In this document: piece by piece, positions 1 through 7,910 of the stretch
Layout of the letters: every line of letters begins with the position of its first letter
Numbering within the stretch: position 1 is the first letter of the stretch
The notes under the pieces: generated by a model
What the model was told of the DNA's origin: nothing
The model's database searches: none
The model's input: only the letters and a program-made list of their open reading frames with translations
Position numbers and translations under genes: made by a program
Assembly (NCBI GenBank): GCA_029261615.1
Contig: JAJDAX010000200.1
Coordinates: forward strand, 1 to 10,627
Reading direction: 5' to 3'
DNA: 10,627 nt
DNA from: Nitrospinaceae bacterium
Lineage (GTDB): Bacteria; Nitrospinota; Nitrospinia; Nitrospinales; Nitrospinaceae

Positions 1-282
1 GTGACAGGTTTCGCAAGTGCTCCCCAGTTTTCCGGGCTGGCCGTTGAACAAAGCCTGAGCGTGTTTTGTTTTTCCGAACGCCTGGATATATTTTTCATGA
101 CACAACAGGCATTCTGTTTCGTCGGCAGGGTTTCCAGAATCAGCAATGAATGGCAGTCCCTTAAGATTGGGTTGAAGGGTGCCCCAGTCAAGTGGCGCGG
201 CGTTTAAAACTGTAGGAAAAAACAGGTAGAAAAATAGAGAGGACAATACAACTATGAGAGTTGAGGTCAGTTGTTTTGACAT
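1..282 (-). CDS. Multihaem c-type cytochrome, N-terminal fragment (runs off the window)
   Basis: This is an open minus-strand frame starting at the ATG complementary to 280-282 and continuing past position 1, so 94 residues are visible. Residues 1-29 form a signal peptide: MSKQ, a hydrophobic core (LIVVLSSLFFYLFF), then a likely cleavage near LNA-A. Two haem c attachment motifs follow, CLLCH at 58-62 and CETCH at 90-94, the second ending exactly at the window edge. The surroundings (ECLLCHEKYIQAFGKTKHAQ, then STCETCH) resemble the start of DmsE-type or related multihaem cytochromes, where a CxxCH is followed by a helix with F-x-x-x-x-H and then CxxCHG. That family match is from memory. The mature protein should be periplasmic and transfer electrons, with covalent haem added by the Ccm or Ccs system. 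The total haem number is unknown because the gene is truncated. The start lacks an obvious Shine-Dalgarno. It lies 69 bp downstream of the DUF4399 gene on the same strand, so the two may be co-transcribed. Confidence 0.82.
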   Translation of the reverse strand, partial: MSKQLTSTLIVVLSSLFFYLFFPTVLNAAPLDWGTLQPNLKGLPFIADSGNPADETECLLCHEKYIQAFGKTKHAQALFNGQPGKLGSTCETCH

Positions 283-351
283 AGTAAGCAGGTTTATTTC
301 TTTGATGAACAATTTTATAAGGCATCCCAAATTTAATTATTTTTCATTTCC

Positions 352-777
352 TTATTTAGTGTCCTTGACGGTCACCAGAATTCGGTCCGATATTGCTGGT
401 TGATAAGGCACGTGGTCACCATAAGAAAACAGGGCAATGATGACATGTTTTCCTGGTTCCATTTTTAATTTTACGCAATGTTCGCCTTTTGCAAGATGGA
501 TGGCCTCCTTCCGTCGTAATGGACGGGTCAGGTCTTTTGGAAGTGAGCTGAACAGAATATGATGGTGCCCTCTTCCTTCATAAGGGTCGCCATCAGAAGG
601 TTCAACGATTAAACCCATTGCCTCCATACAAACCTTGAAAGGATTGGTGACACTGGTTAGGTTTTTGGGCTCCGTAATAACTATTTTTTGTTCCTGACTA
701 TTGGCAAAAAGAGGCGAGGGGGACATCAAAAAGATTCCCGGAAGGATCGTCAAAATAAATTTAATGCAGTTCTTCAC
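352..777 (-). CDS. Secreted DUF4399-type protein with a GHHH motif
   Basis: This 141-residue protein begins with a signal peptide (residues 1-25, hydrophobic FILTILPGIFLM, cleavage probably after LFA). The mature domain of about 115 residues has a GRGHHHILF motif with three consecutive histidines at 71-73, and a later GDHVPYQP segment at 120-127. This spacing and the GxGHHH...GDH..P signature match DUF4399, a small beta-rich periplasmic family of unknown function; the assignment is by recognition of the motif. The histidines could bind a metal, which is inference. Cys50 and Cys101 could form a disulfide. The start is GTG at 777: an in-frame TGA lies two codons upstream, so no longer form is possible, and the overlapping ATG at 779 reads straight into a stop. 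No strong ribosome site is visible. The gene precedes the cytochrome on the same strand and diverges from the histidine kinase. Confidence 0.8.
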   Translation of the reverse strand: MKNCIKFILTILPGIFLMSPSPLFANSQEQKIVITEPKNLTSVTNPFKVCMEAMGLIVEPSDGDPYEGRGHHHILFSSLPKDLTRPLRRKEAIHLAKGEHCVKLKMEPGKHVIIALFSYGDHVPYQPAISDRILVTVKDTK

Positions 778-810
778 ATTAATTCAAGAAAAATGAAAAA
801 AGCCCAAATT

Positions 811-835
811 GGCCTTGATTTAGACCTAAATGGCC
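811..835. repeat. Small bulged inverted repeat in the divergent control region
   Basis: GGCC, a 3-nt bulge TTG, ATTTA, a GACC loop, TAAAT and GGCC form a 9-bp interrupted stem. It sits at the predicted start point and early leader of the DUF4399 transcript. It could be an operator or a leader hairpin. It is not followed by a T-tract in either direction, so it does not look like a terminator. Confidence 0.35.
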
Positions 836-837
836 CT

Positions 838-866
838 ATTATTATTACCAAAAGCTTTTTTCACAA
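838..866 (-). promoter_or_regulatory. Candidate sigma70-like promoter for the DUF4399-cytochrome pair
   Basis: Reading the minus strand, TTGTGA (866-861) is followed by a 17-bp spacer and AATAAT (843-838). This matches the consensus at 4 of 6 and 5 of 6 positions. Transcription would start near 831, leaving a leader of about 55 nt before the GTG at 777. Pattern match only. Confidence 0.45.
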
Positions 867-885
867 AATTTAAGAAACAGGTGCA

Positions 886-914
886 TTGGTAAAGTTTTAC
901 TGGCCGATTATTAT
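886..914 (+). promoter_or_regulatory. Candidate sigma70-like promoter for the histidine kinase
   Basis: TTGGTA (886-891), a 17-bp spacer and TATTAT (909-914) match the consensus at 4 of 6 and 5 of 6 positions. Transcription would start near 921, about 75 nt before the kinase start. Its -35 box lies only 19 bp from the -35 box of the divergent promoter at 838-866. Pattern match only. Confidence 0.45.
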
Positions 915-994
915 TTGGTCGAAACCCGGAATCCTATACAAAGTGAAAACTCCAGGGACAGTATATTGGTTCCCATTGATTCTAAGGTTTAGAA

Positions 995-2569
995 TTGAAA
1001 AATAAAGTTAATTTTATTGGTTTATTATCGGATCTACCGATAAAGACCAAAATTTTGTTGAGTATTCTTTCAGTACTATTCCTGGTGATGGCTACATTCA
1101 TCACCCTTACTCTGGATAGTAACAGGAAGCTGGTTCTTCAAGTTTCCAAATCTGAAATTGTCAATTTCACTCAATTATCTGCTGAAGCTCTAGGGTATGG
1201 CTTGAGCAACCTGAATCTGGAATATATCAGAAATATTATTAACCGGATGAAGCGGGAGCCAAGATTATCCGCATTATTAATTTTGGATAATGAATCTAAA
1301 ATCATCGCAGGGTTGAACGAGGAGCGATTACGAAATGTTCCTATAAAAGAACTATTAAGTCAGAAGGCTCCTCAGGTTAAGAACGAAGAAATTTATTGGG
1401 CCGTTCCCATCCGGGGATATAATCCCGAAACTTTAAAAGAAATTGTGCTCGGAAGTTTCGTTGTGGAGTTTTCCCTTAAGTCGATCTACAAAAAATTATT
1501 AAATGAACAGATCCGATTTTTTCTCATTGCCGCCGGTGTCATGCTTTTTGGAATCGTGATTTCAATTCTCCTGGCGCGGCAAATTTCTAACCCAATTGCA
1601 CAACTTGTAAATATTTCCAGACAAATTGGGGAAACAGGAGATTACGGTCTTCGGGCCGAAAAGAAGACCGGCGGCGAAATGGGAATGCTGGTGGATCATT
1701 ACAATCAAATGCTTTCACAAATTGAGAAGCAAAATATATCAATTCTAATCTCAAATGAAAGTTTGGAGAAAAGAGTCAAGCAGAGGACACAGGACCTTGA
1801 GAAGGCTAAGGAAGAGGCTGAAAAAGCCAACCGAGCGAAAACCGATTTCCTTTCCCGTATGAGTCACGAATTACGAACTCCGCTAAATGCGATTCTTGGA
1901 TTCAGTCAGCTATTAAAAATGAGGGGCTGGGAAGTTCAACCGGATTACCGGGAACAAAATGAAAAATCGATTGACCATATTTTTAATGCGGGAAATCATC
2001 TGCTTTCACTTATTAATGAAGTCCTGACCTTGTCCCAGATCGAGGCAGGAGGTTATACCCTTAATCTGGAGCCAGTAGATATGGCGGTTTTAGCTCAGGA
2101 AACCCGGGATATGCTTCAGCCAATGGCGCAAAAATTTGATGTCCAATTGAACTATTCGCCACCTCCCCAAAACCACCTGGTAATCAACGCCGATCCCAAG
2201 CGTATCCGGCAAGTGTTAACCAATCTGGTATCCAATGCGATCAAATATAATCGGGCTGGTGGCGATGTGAATATTTGGATTGAATCAAATGGTGTGGATC
2301 GCATGACTTTTAAGGTTCAGGACAACGGTAAGGGCATTCCCGCCGACAAAGCCGATGCCGTGTTTGAGCCGTTTGAGCGTCTTGATTGGGAGTTCAGCCC
2401 GATTGAAGGTATGGGAATAGGTCTTTCTATTTCAAAGAATCTGGTTGAAGCTATGGGAGGAAATATCGGTTTTGAAAGTGAACCTGAGGTCGGCTGTACG
2501 TTTTATTTCACCATGCCACTTTTTTCTGGAAATCCTCGACAAGAAGAATCTATTTTGAAGGCTTCATAG
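995..2569 (+). CDS. Membrane-bound sensor histidine kinase (HAMP-HisKA-HATPase_c), orphan
   Basis: This 524-residue kinase has an N-terminal transmembrane helix at about 19-40, a periplasmic sensor region at about 41-173, a second helix at 174-194, and a HAMP linker (about 195-250, with the typical ISNPIAQL start). A coiled-coil stretch rich in E, K and A (about 255-282) leads to the HisKA domain, where FLSRMSHELRTPLNAILGF contains the phospho-acceptor His291. The ATP-binding domain has an N box (LVSNAIKYN, Asn414), G1 (DNGKGIP, from Asp443), an F box (FEPFERL) and G2 (GMGIGLSIS, 472-480). All catalytic boxes are intact, so it should autophosphorylate. The sensor region resembles a short Cache/CHASE-like module, but I cannot name its ligand. 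There is no receiver domain or neighbouring response regulator, so its partner is elsewhere. The start is TTG, supported by AAGG at 984-987, 7 nt upstream; any later start would delete the first membrane helix. Confidence 0.93.
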   Translation: MKNKVNFIGLLSDLPIKTKILLSILSVLFLVMATFITLTLDSNRKLVLQVSKSEIVNFTQLSAEALGYGLSNLNLEYIRNIINRMKREPRLSALLILDNESKIIAGLNEERLRNVPIKELLSQKAPQVKNEEIYWAVPIRGYNPETLKEIVLGSFVVEFSLKSIYKKLLNEQIRFFLIAAGVMLFGIVISILLARQISNPIAQLVNISRQIGETGDYGLRAEKKTGGEMGMLVDHYNQMLSQIEKQNISILISNESLEKRVKQRTQDLEKAKEEAEKANRAKTDFLSRMSHELRTPLNAILGFSQLLKMRGWEVQPDYREQNEKSIDHIFNAGNHLLSLINEVLTLSQIEAGGYTLNLEPVDMAVLAQETRDMLQPMAQKFDVQLNYSPPPQNHLVINADPKRIRQVLTNLVSNAIKYNRAGGDVNIWIESNGVDRMTFKVQDNGKGIPADKADAVFEPFERLDWEFSPIEGMGIGLSISKNLVEAMGGNIGFESEPEVGCTFYFTMPLFSGNPRQEESILKAS

Positions 2570-2590
2570 CCGGGTAGGTGGGTTCTAATC

Positions 2591-2639
2591 GGGCCAATAT
2601 CGTTGCTGTTGCCCACTGGTTTATCGGAATTTATTTTTT
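2591..2639 (+). terminator. Weak candidate terminator after the histidine kinase
   Basis: GGGCCAA (2591-2597) can pair with TTGCCC (2609-2614) with one bulged C and a loop of about 11 nt. A T-rich stretch (TTTATTTTTTC) follows only from about 2630. The stem is short and too far from the T-run for a textbook intrinsic terminator. The rest of the 125-bp convergent gap (2570-2694) holds nothing else I can support. Confidence 0.2.
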
Positions 2640-2694
2640 CCACACCGCTTCCAACCCACTCGGATCTGGAAAATCATGGAAGTCATGTCACATG

Positions 2695-5319
2695 CTAAAT
2701 ATTTGCCTGGGCGCAGGCGAGAAGCGCAGTCGGGACGCGGTAGGGAGAACAGCTTACATAGTCCAGTCCGGCTTTGTGGAAAAATTCTATTGAAGCCGGG
2801 TCGCCGCCATGCTCGCCGCAAATGCCCAGCGATAACTTTTCGTTTATCCCCCGCCCTTTTTCAATCGCAATTTTGACCAGAGCCCCGACACCTTCCTGAT
2901 CTACGCTGACAAAAGGATCCTGTGGCAGTACATCCTGTTCTATGTATTCAGGAAGAAAACTACCGGAATCGTCACGGCTGAGGCCAAAGGTGGTCTGCGT
3001 CAGGTCGTTAGTCCCAAAGGAAAAGAAATCCGCCTCCTCAGCAATTTTATCGGCGGTGAGCGCCGCACGCGGTAGTTCAATCATGGTGCCGACCTTGTAA
3101 GAGACCTTGACACCATTCTTTTCGATTACCGACTTCGCTACCTCGTCGATATGCTGTCGTACCAGGTTAAACTCGGTGACAGTACTCACCAGTGGGATCA
3201 TGATTTCAGGCAATACCTTGATCTTCTTTTTAGTCAGCTTGCATGCGGCCTCCATGATGGCCTGCACCTGCATCCGATAAATGCTTGGGTGGACGATTCC
3301 CAACCGACACCCGCGAAGGCCCAGCATTGGATTGAGCTCCTTCATGGCTTCGATCTTTTTTGTCAATTTTGCTGGAGAAATTTTCATCGCTTTAGCCAGC
3401 ACTTTGATTTCCGATGCAACACTGGGGACAAATTCATGCAGGGGTGGATCAAGTAGACGGATGGTGACCGGCAAACCCTCCATCGCCCGAAATATTTCGG
3501 TGAAATCGCGGCGTTGGTGCGGCTCAAGTTTTTTCAGAGCCTCCGCTCGATCATTCTCATTTTCCGATAAGATCATCTTGCGTACCAGGAGAATGCGGTC
3601 CTCATCGAAAAACATGTGCTCGGTTCGGCACAACCCGATTCCCTCGGCCCCGAATTCACGCGCCACCAGGGCATCGTGTGGTGTGTCCGCGTTGGCACGC
3701 ACTTTTAATTTGCGCATTTTGCCAGCCCAACTCATGATCTGGGAGAATGATCCAGTCAACTTGGGTTGCACGAGTTCTACTTGACCTTTGAACACCTGTC
3801 CTGTGGAGCCATCGAGGGAAATGAAGTCGCCTTCTTTAATGGTGGTGCCATTCAGCACGGCTTTTTTCTTTTTGAGGTCAACTGCCAGGTCACCACAACC
3901 GGAGACACATGGCTTGCCCATTGCGCGGGCGACTACTGCTGCATGAGAAGTCATGCCGCCTTTGGAAGTGAGGATTGCCTGCGCCACGCTCATACCGTGG
4001 ATATCTTCCGGGGACGTTTCCATGCGGACCAGAATGACTTTCTCTTTTTCCTGGGCAAGTGCCATCGCATGTTCCGGTGTGAACACTACTTTACCCACAG
4101 CCGCACCCGGTGAGGCACCGAGCCCTTGCCCGAGGACCTTGACCTTTGCCTTGGGATCGATCATGGGATGGAATATCTGGTCCACCTGGTTTGCTGGTAC
4201 TCGACCAACGGCCTGTTGTTTACTGATGAGCCCTTCGTTGACCATTTCGACAGCTACCTTGATGGCAGCCGGGGCCGTGCGCTTACCGGAACGGGTCTGC
4301 AGCAGGTATAACTGGTTTTCCTGGATCGTAAATTCGATATCCTGCATGTCGTGATAATGTTTTTCAAGAGTCTGACACACCTCGTTGAGCGTTTTGTAAC
4401 TTTCCGGCATGTCCTCTTCCAACTGCGAAATGGGATTGGGCGTGCGAATGCCGGCGACCACGTCTTCGCCCTGCGCATTGATCATGTATTCCCCAAAAAA
4501 CTTTTTCTCGCCGGTTGCCGGGTTGCGAGTGAATGCCACGCCGGTGGCCGAGGAATCGCCCATATTGCCGAACACCATAGATTGAACATTGACACCGGTT
4601 CCCCATTCCGCCGGGATATTGTTGAGTCGTCGATAGGTGATGGCGCGTGGGGTGTTCCAGGAATTGAACACCGCTTCAATGGTCAGTCTTAACTGATCTT
4701 GCGGCTCGGTCGGGAATTCCTTGCCGGTATGTTTTTTCACCGCCGTTTTGAACTGGCCGATGATGGACTGCAGGTCTTTGGTCGATAAGTCCACATCGTG
4801 TTCAATATTGCGTTTGGTTTTGATCCGATGGATGATCTTTTCAAACTGTTCCCCGGCGATACCCTGCACCACGTTGCCGAACATGGCGATGAACCGGCGG
4901 TAACAGTCCAGCGCGAACCACTCGTTTTCCGTCTTGAGTGCCAGTCCCTGCGCGGTCTTGTCGTTGAGACCGAGATTCAGCACCGTGTCCATCATGCCCG
5001 GCATGGATGCCGGGGCACCGGAGCGAACCGATACCAGTAGCGGGTCGGATGCCCCGCCCAATTCCCTGCCCATGACCTGTTCGAGGGTCTCGAGATTGGA
5101 TTGTATTTCATTCCACAGGGTGTTAGGGAAGGCGTTGCCTCCCTTAAAGTAAGCGGTGCAGGCTTCGGTGCTGATGGTAAACCCCGGTGGCACGCTGATG
5201 TTAAGCGAGGCCATCTCCGCGAGGTTGGCCCCTTTACCGCCAAGCAGGTTACGCATTTCTGCGCTACCCTCGGTTTTGTCGCCGCCAAAAAAGTAAATGT
5301 ATTTGGGAGTTTTTGTCAT
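2695..5319 (-). CDS. ppdK: Pyruvate, phosphate dikinase
   Basis: This 874-residue enzyme interconverts pyruvate + ATP + phosphate with PEP + AMP + pyrophosphate in the cytoplasm, and can serve gluconeogenesis or glycolysis. The length matches the family (about 870-880). The N-terminal ATP-grasp domain carries the early GGKGANLAEM (27-36) and SVRSGAPASMPGMMDTVLNL (98-116) signatures. The central swivelling domain has GGMTSHAAVVAR with the phosphorylated His459 and the adjacent regulatory-type Thr457. The C-terminal PEP/pyruvate barrel has GIGLCRTEHMF (560-570), GTMIELPRAAL (744-754), GTNDLTQTTFGLSRDD (769-784), and GICGEHGGDP with catalytic Cys834. No key residue is missing. It lies 152 bp downstream of glyS on the same strand, with no convincing promoter in the gap, so read-through from glyS is likely. 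It ends convergently with the histidine kinase. No strong Shine-Dalgarno precedes the ATG; only a weak GAG is present about 8 nt upstream. Confidence 0.97.
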   Translation of the reverse strand: MTKTPKYIYFFGGDKTEGSAEMRNLLGGKGANLAEMASLNISVPPGFTISTEACTAYFKGGNAFPNTLWNEIQSNLETLEQVMGRELGGASDPLLVSVRSGAPASMPGMMDTVLNLGLNDKTAQGLALKTENEWFALDCYRRFIAMFGNVVQGIAGEQFEKIIHRIKTKRNIEHDVDLSTKDLQSIIGQFKTAVKKHTGKEFPTEPQDQLRLTIEAVFNSWNTPRAITYRRLNNIPAEWGTGVNVQSMVFGNMGDSSATGVAFTRNPATGEKKFFGEYMINAQGEDVVAGIRTPNPISQLEEDMPESYKTLNEVCQTLEKHYHDMQDIEFTIQENQLYLLQTRSGKRTAPAAIKVAVEMVNEGLISKQQAVGRVPANQVDQIFHPMIDPKAKVKVLGQGLGASPGAAVGKVVFTPEHAMALAQEKEKVILVRMETSPEDIHGMSVAQAILTSKGGMTSHAAVVARAMGKPCVSGCGDLAVDLKKKKAVLNGTTIKEGDFISLDGSTGQVFKGQVELVQPKLTGSFSQIMSWAGKMRKLKVRANADTPHDALVAREFGAEGIGLCRTEHMFFDEDRILLVRKMILSENENDRAEALKKLEPHQRRDFTEIFRAMEGLPVTIRLLDPPLHEFVPSVASEIKVLAKAMKISPAKLTKKIEAMKELNPMLGLRGCRLGIVHPSIYRMQVQAIMEAACKLTKKKIKVLPEIMIPLVSTVTEFNLVRQHIDEVAKSVIEKNGVKVSYKVGTMIELPRAALTADKIAEEADFFSFGTNDLTQTTFGLSRDDSGSFLPEYIEQDVLPQDPFVSVDQEGVGALVKIAIEKGRGINEKLSLGICGEHGGDPASIEFFHKAGLDYVSCSPYRVPTALLACAQANI

Positions 5320-5471
5320 TGTATAACTCGATTAGGGTTACTTGTAGAGGGGCTGATTGGTAAACGTTTATGAACAACAATAATGTTTGAGAACCGGCCG
5401 GGCTGTTTTAAGTCGCCTGTCTGGTCAAGCCCTACTCGCCCGTTCAATTTAGCGGATGGGTGATGGGGTTT

Positions 5472-7553
5472 TCAACCTTTTTTGACGACGATTTTGGAAA
5501 AGTCTGCAATTTGAGAAAATAATTCCGAGATGACGTATAACAAGGCCTTGCGATTGTTCTTCACCCTCTCATCTTTGTCATTGACCATGACATCATCAAA
5601 GAAGGCATCCACCTCCGGTTTGATTTCAACAATGCGGGCCAGAACTCCAGAATAATCTCCGCTAGCTAACAAGTCTGTCACATCGTCCTGAATCGACCGG
5701 GCTTTTTTCAATAAATTTTCTTCAGCCGGTTCCTGGAACAGTTTGGGATCCAGGCCGCGATACTCTTTTCCTTCAAGTATGTTCACCACCCGGCGAAAAG
5801 CCACCGCCAGCGAGTCAAAATAGTCCTGCTTTTTAAGATTAGAGAGCGCGGCAGTCTTGGCTTGAAGAACTTTGAAAGAGTCCGGATTCATGGGAGCGAG
5901 CACGGCATCGATGACATCGTATTCGTAGCCTTTATTGGATAGCATCGTCTTCAACCGTTGGTGAAACAGATCGAGAACATGCTGGCGGATGTCCTCCGCT
6001 TTAAGTTTAGCCTTGTCGCCCAATTGAGCAATTCCAATATCTGCCAGATGAGTCAGCGTTACTGGAATATTTTTCTCGATCAGGATCTGGATAATTCCCA
6101 TAGCATGGCGGCGAAGGGCGTAAGGATCTTCCGAGCCGGTGGGGATAAGCCCAACGCCGATGCAGGCGACGATGGTGTCCAGTTTGTCTACCAGCGCGAC
6201 AAACGCTCCCAGTTCGGTGGAGGGCACACTGTCTCCTGCAAACGCAGGTTTGTAATGTTCTTTAATGGCGGTGGAAATCGCCTCTCCTTCATCCTTTAAT
6301 GCGTAATAGCCCCCGATGATCCCTTGTAATTCGGGAAACTCGAAAACCATTTGAGTATTGAGATCTGCTTTGCAAAGACGAATTGTGCGTTTGGCTTCAT
6401 CAAGAAAGGCGGCATCGGTTCCACTCGCGAAGTCCTTTAAGCGCTCCATCAGGCCAACCGACCGCTCAACCTTTTCAAACAATGTCCCCAGATCCTTCTG
6501 GAACAAGACTCCTTTCAATGCTTCCGTGAAATCTTCCAGGCGCTTCTTCTGGTCTTCATCATAAAAGAAGCGTGCGTCCTCCAGGCGGGCTTTTAACACC
6601 CGTTGGTTGCCCGGGATGATAGATGATCCTTCCACCACCGGCATGTTGCTGACGGTTACAAAATAAGGCAGCAATTTGCTGTCAGTTTCCCAGATTGGAA
6701 AGTATTTCTGGTGATACTTCATGGTGATCTCAAGAAGCTCGACGGGGAGCTCCAGATAGCGCGCATCGAATTGGCCGCGCAAGGGTACAGGGAACTCCAC
6801 AAGATGGGCGACGGTGTGCAGTAATTCGGGATCGTCCTTGATAAACCCACCGACTTCTTTGGCCAGTGCAGTCACCTGTTTCTCGATGATTTGTTTGCGT
6901 TCTTCAGGGTCGACCGTGACCGAATGTTTTGCCAGTTGGTCACGGTAGTCATTAAAATCATTTACGGAGAAGGTTTCTGGATTCAGGAACCGATGCCCAC
7001 GTGTAGTGTTCCCGGCGGCAACACCCTCAGCTTCAAATGATAGAGGCTTGCCTTCCAGCACAGCGACAATCCAGTGAATCGGTCGCACAAAAGGCTGACG
7101 ATTACTGCCCCAGCGCATTTTTTTAGGAAAGGGAATGTTATAAGTCCATTCGGGCAAAAACTCATTCAGGAGGTCGCGCGTAGGTCGCCCTGTTTTTTCA
7201 ATTCGGGCGCACAGAACTTTTCCTTTTGGCGTGTCCTCCTGGCTCAGCTCGGAAACGTCCAGGCCTTTGCCTCGTGCAAACCCAAGCGCGGCCTTGGTGG
7301 GTTTACCCTCTGCATCAAATGCAGCTTTGACGTTGGGGCCTTTGTGGACTTCCACAACATCATCCTGCATGGCATTCAATTCGGATATAGACAAGGTCAT
7401 GCGACGCGGGGTGCCGCAGGTTATGGGTTCGCTGGCCTGAATGTGATTTTGTTTCAGCCAATCCGCCAGATTGTCTGCCATAGCAGCCAGCGCCGGTGTA
7501 ATGTAGCCTGCCGGAATTTCTTCTGTTCCGATTTCAATAAGGAGTTCTGCCAT
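5472..7553 (-). CDS. glyS: Glycine--tRNA ligase beta subunit
   Basis: This 693-residue protein is the beta subunit of the bacterial alpha2beta2 glycyl-tRNA synthetase. It provides tRNA recognition, while the alpha subunit (GlyQ) carries the aminoacylation site. Family signatures are present in order: LLIEIGTEEIPA at 4-15, KMRWG at 145-149, FVRPIHW at 155-161, TTRGHRF at 183-189, MKYHQKYFP at 278-286, the hallmark TGSEDPYALRRHAMGI at 472-487, and the C-terminal anticodon-binding DALR-like region with FFDDVMVNDKDERVKNNR (651-668). The length is typical (E. coli about 690), so the gene is complete. The ATG at 7553 starts the conserved N-terminus directly, though no good ribosome site is visible. 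Unusually, glyQ is not directly upstream: the next 360 bp are non-coding and the following gene points the other way. A plausible promoter lies about 150 bp upstream. ppdK follows on the same strand. Confidence 0.97.
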   Translation of the reverse strand: MAELLIEIGTEEIPAGYITPALAAMADNLADWLKQNHIQASEPITCGTPRRMTLSISELNAMQDDVVEVHKGPNVKAAFDAEGKPTKAALGFARGKGLDVSELSQEDTPKGKVLCARIEKTGRPTRDLLNEFLPEWTYNIPFPKKMRWGSNRQPFVRPIHWIVAVLEGKPLSFEAEGVAAGNTTRGHRFLNPETFSVNDFNDYRDQLAKHSVTVDPEERKQIIEKQVTALAKEVGGFIKDDPELLHTVAHLVEFPVPLRGQFDARYLELPVELLEITMKYHQKYFPIWETDSKLLPYFVTVSNMPVVEGSSIIPGNQRVLKARLEDARFFYDEDQKKRLEDFTEALKGVLFQKDLGTLFEKVERSVGLMERLKDFASGTDAAFLDEAKRTIRLCKADLNTQMVFEFPELQGIIGGYYALKDEGEAISTAIKEHYKPAFAGDSVPSTELGAFVALVDKLDTIVACIGVGLIPTGSEDPYALRRHAMGIIQILIEKNIPVTLTHLADIGIAQLGDKAKLKAEDIRQHVLDLFHQRLKTMLSNKGYEYDVIDAVLAPMNPDSFKVLQAKTAALSNLKKQDYFDSLAVAFRRVVNILEGKEYRGLDPKLFQEPAEENLLKKARSIQDDVTDLLASGDYSGVLARIVEIKPEVDAFFDDVMVNDKDERVKNNRKALLYVISELFSQIADFSKIVVKKG

Positions 7554-7703
7554 CGATGCAATTATGTTTTGGAAGGAAAGCTTTGGTCAGCACCGGATCG
7601 AAGGCCTGAAGTGCAATGATTAAAAAGGTTTCCGTCCCGGTTAAAGGATGCAGGCTGTTTATCAAACCTGCTGAAAAAAGTCAATTCTACCCTATTCCCA
7701 TGA

Positions 7704-7732
7704 CTTATAAGGCAAAACTTTCAGGATTCCAA
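7704..7732 (-). promoter_or_regulatory. Candidate sigma70-like promoter for glyS (and ppdK)
   Basis: On the minus strand, TTGGAA (7732-7727), a 17-bp spacer and TATAAG (7709-7704) match the consensus at 4 of 6 and 5 of 6 positions. Transcription would start near 7697, giving a leader of about 143 nt. The -35 box lies inside the left arm of the inverted repeat at 7726-7798, so any protein or structure at that repeat could affect it. Pattern match only. Confidence 0.45.
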
Positions 7733-7798
7733 ATGGATTGGGGGGCCTTCCTGAAAATGAGGGTCCGACTCGCGGAGAATCCCATAATCCTTTGGAAT
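7726..7798. repeat. Bulged 16-bp inverted repeat able to form a 73-nt hairpin
   Basis: The left arm (7726-7742) pairs with the right arm (7781-7798): ATTCCAAA with TTTGGAAT (8 bp), then GGATT with AATCC (5 bp, after one bulged T), then GGG with CCC (3 bp, after a 2-nt bulge). The 38-nt interior contains a further small hairpin, TCCG-ACTCG-CGGA. The arms are visible directly in the sequence; whether the element acts as DNA (an operator or mobile-element remnant) or RNA is unknown. Confidence 0.45.
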
Positions 7799-7904
7799 TT
7801 TGGGGGCTATCCGTTAAAAAGAGGTTTATTTTTGAGGGTTTGCCATTATCCTAGATATCGACAACTGAACTTGAGAACGTCGAAATTTCCTCAGGTTGTC
7901 AAGA

Positions 7905-7910
7905 AAGGGA
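7905..7910 (+). promoter_or_regulatory. Ribosome binding site deciding the STAND-TPR start
   Basis: AAGGGA lies 6 nt before the GTG at 7917, a normal spacing. The in-frame TTG at 7896 has only AGG directly abutting it and no site at a workable distance. This favours 7917 over 7896. Confidence 0.5.

Noticed and set aside
1..207. Plus-strand open frame at the left edge
   Set aside because: The opposite strand encodes a signal peptide and two CxxCH haem motifs in an unbroken frame, which explains the region better.
2684..2694. CATGT-C-ACATG palindrome just after the ppdK stop
   Set aside because: It is short, has no T-run and no second copy nearby, and could easily arise by chance.
2578..5373. 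Several plus-strand and alternate-frame open frames across ppdK
   Set aside because: They are antisense or off-frame shadows of a fully conserved ppdK, with no motifs of their own.
5320..5471. Promoter or terminator between glyS and ppdK
   Set aside because: TTGACC-like boxes have no matching -10 at a proper distance, and the GGGCT/AGCCC pairing (5400-5434) has a 5-bp stem with a loop of about 25 nt. CCGGCCGG at 5394-5401 is a plain palindrome without a loop.
5958..7619. Plus-strand open frames antisense to glyS
   Set aside because: glyS is intact with family signatures along its whole length; the antisense frames show no protein-like features.
7554..7697. Possible T-box or glycine riboswitch in the glyS leader
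   Set aside because: No T-box consensus or glycine aptamer core could be found; only a 5-bp stem with a bulged extension is visible.
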